64,000 nt of DNA from Acinetobacter sp. WCHA45 (lineage in GTDB: Bacteria; Pseudomonadota; Gammaproteobacteria; Pseudomonadales; Moraxellaceae). The position numbers were made by a program, and so were the translations under genes. The notes under the pieces are model-generated. The model did no database searches and had not been told where the DNA came from. It saw only the letters and a list, made by a program, of their open reading frames with translations. Below, piece by piece: positions 63,145-64,000 of the stretch; the stretch's first letter is position 1, and each line of letters starts with the position of its first letter. The stretch is from assembly GCF_002165255.2 (NCBI RefSeq), contig NZ_CP028561.1:2418001-2482000 (forward strand), written 5' to 3'.

Positions 63145-64000
63145 ATGCAACTTGAATCAGTGCTATTTAAACATGTTGGCATGTTTCGCGACTTAACCAT
63201 TGAATTTCAACCGACTCAACGTCCAATTACACTTATTTTAGGTGAGCAAGCTACAGGCAAAACTACAATTTTAAAAAATATCTATCAAGCCTTAACGTGG
63301 TTCTCCGCACGTTATAAAGATATTCGTACCGCAGGTGTCGTGATTGCTGATCAAGATATTTTGTTGACACGCTTACAAGCCAAAGTTCAAGTCCAAGTTA
63401 GAATGAGCAGTGAATTAACTCATCATCTACCAGAAAGTAGCTCTGCACAAACGACTGACACTCAGAATTGTAGTTGGAAGTTATTTAAAACGTTTAACAG
63501 TCAAGGCGTTGGAATTAGCCAAGTTGAAACGCAGCAACTTGATCAAATGGTATCGCTATACCAAAAAACCAGTCTTCAAGATCCATTATTTGGATTACCG
63601 TTAATTGCGTATTATCCTGCCGAACGCTTTGTACAAGAGGTTAATTTACAAAGCAAGAATGCACCAGGAACACTACAAGATATTGCTGCCTACGATTTAA
63701 CAGCGATTCCATACACAACTTTTGCACGTTTCTTTGAGTGGCTACGGGAAATTAGTGATGTTGAAAATGCTCACTCTGCTCATATCGTCAGACGTCTTAT
63801 TGGCAACGATTTCGGTCAGCAGAATCAATCAGAGATTTTGCAGCAATTACAACAAGAACTGATGAATCATCCTAAACAACTTTCAGCACCTAATTTATAT
63901 GCGCTGAAAAAAAGCTTACATACCATCTTTCCAGAATTGAATGATATCTATATTCAATATATTCCTAAACTTCAATTAATAGTGCGTTACAAAGGTCAGA
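63145..64000 (+). CDS. AAA-family ATPase, RecF/OLD-like (3' cut by window edge)
   Basis: A frame that opens at ATG 63145 with AGGGAGA upstream and is still open at the window end (285 residues visible). It begins MQLESVLFKHVGMFRDLTIE, the RecF/SMC-like strand pattern, then the P-loop LGEQATGKTTILKNI near 33-47. This is the N-terminal half of an ABC-type ATPase such as RecF, AAA_23 or OLD nucleases. Signature and Walker B motifs would lie further on. Cotranscription with the helicase gene is probable. Confidence 0.8.
   Translation, partial: MQLESVLFKHVGMFRDLTIEFQPTQRPITLILGEQATGKTTILKNIYQALTWFSARYKDIRTAGVVIADQDILLTRLQAKVQVQVRMSSELTHHLPESSSAQTTDTQNCSWKLFKTFNSQGVGISQVETQQLDQMVSLYQKTSLQDPLFGLPLIAYYPAERFVQEVNLQSKNAPGTLQDIAAYDLTAIPYTTFARFFEWLREISDVENAHSAHIVRRLIGNDFGQQNQSEILQQLQQELMNHPKQLSAPNLYALKKSLHTIFPELNDIYIQYIPKLQLIVRYKGQ

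Overview
The window is chromosomal DNA from an Acinetobacter-like gammaproteobacterium (Moraxellaceae). Evidence for this is the AT-rich base composition, a polyphosphate:AMP phosphotransferase that closely resembles the known Acinetobacter johnsonii enzyme, a UbiE with a long low-complexity N-terminus, and a recC-recB-recD block beside typical Acinetobacter housekeeping genes. No tRNA, rRNA, CRISPR array or prophage was recognised. The window cuts an ABC1-family kinase at the left edge and an AAA ATPase at the right edge.

Layout. 1-11.5 kb: ABC1 kinase, a cysteine-free ribosomal protein L31 behind a Zur box, a fluoride-riboswitch/crcB/DUF190 unit (DUF190 broken by a stop), a DUF2071 protein, HopJ-family protein, flavin reductase, a decayed GFA gene, a BaiN-like flavoprotein with a divergent TrmB-like methyltransferase, yacG, an MBL hydrolase, hemH, a DUF4062 protein, murI and a DUF1285 protein. 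11.6-14.2 kb: ETF-ubiquinone oxidoreductase followed by a complete IS1-family element inserted between a hairpin and the gene's terminator. 14.2-17.8 kb: the most notable locus, a copper-type RiPP metallophore (HvfA/bufferin-like) system with its own ECF sigma and anti-sigma factors. 17.8-26.1 kb: argO-like exporter, tusA, corC, lnt, a small membrane protein, gspG and gspF (gspG carries an odd in-frame N-terminal insertion) and priA. 26.2-33 kb: Fur-box TonB receptor, Kef-type antiporter, hslO, cbpA-cbpM. 33-40.2 kb: CorA, dctA, pnp, rpsO and a serine hydrolase. 40.8-50.1 kb: recC, recB, recD with a striking array of DnaA-box-like 9-mers between recB and recD. 50.2-56.6 kb: a DUF697-like protein, pap, an FFLEELY-type protein and ubiE-ubiJ-ubiB. 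57-64 kb: a lipoprotein/outer-membrane barrel pair, a decayed FAD monooxygenase, hisIE, a UvrD-like helicase and an AAA ATPase.

How the main system fits together. A secreted peptide with six KCG motifs (16724-17029) is followed on the same strand by an MNIO/DUF692 maturase, its DUF2063 partner, an ECF sigma factor and a zinc-finger anti-sigma factor. Consecutive genes after the maturase start overlap or lie within 16 bases. A DoxX-family membrane protein is divergent. Both directions carry the same candidate promoter (TGTAA, 17-bp spacer, CG-N-CTAAT), so the locus looks like an autoregulated sigma regulon making a post-translationally modified metal-binding peptide. Other regulated units visible from sequence are Zur to L31, fluoride to crcB, and Fur to the siderophore receptor. 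Several genes are freshly broken (DUF190, GFA, FAD monooxygenase), which suggests ongoing gene loss.
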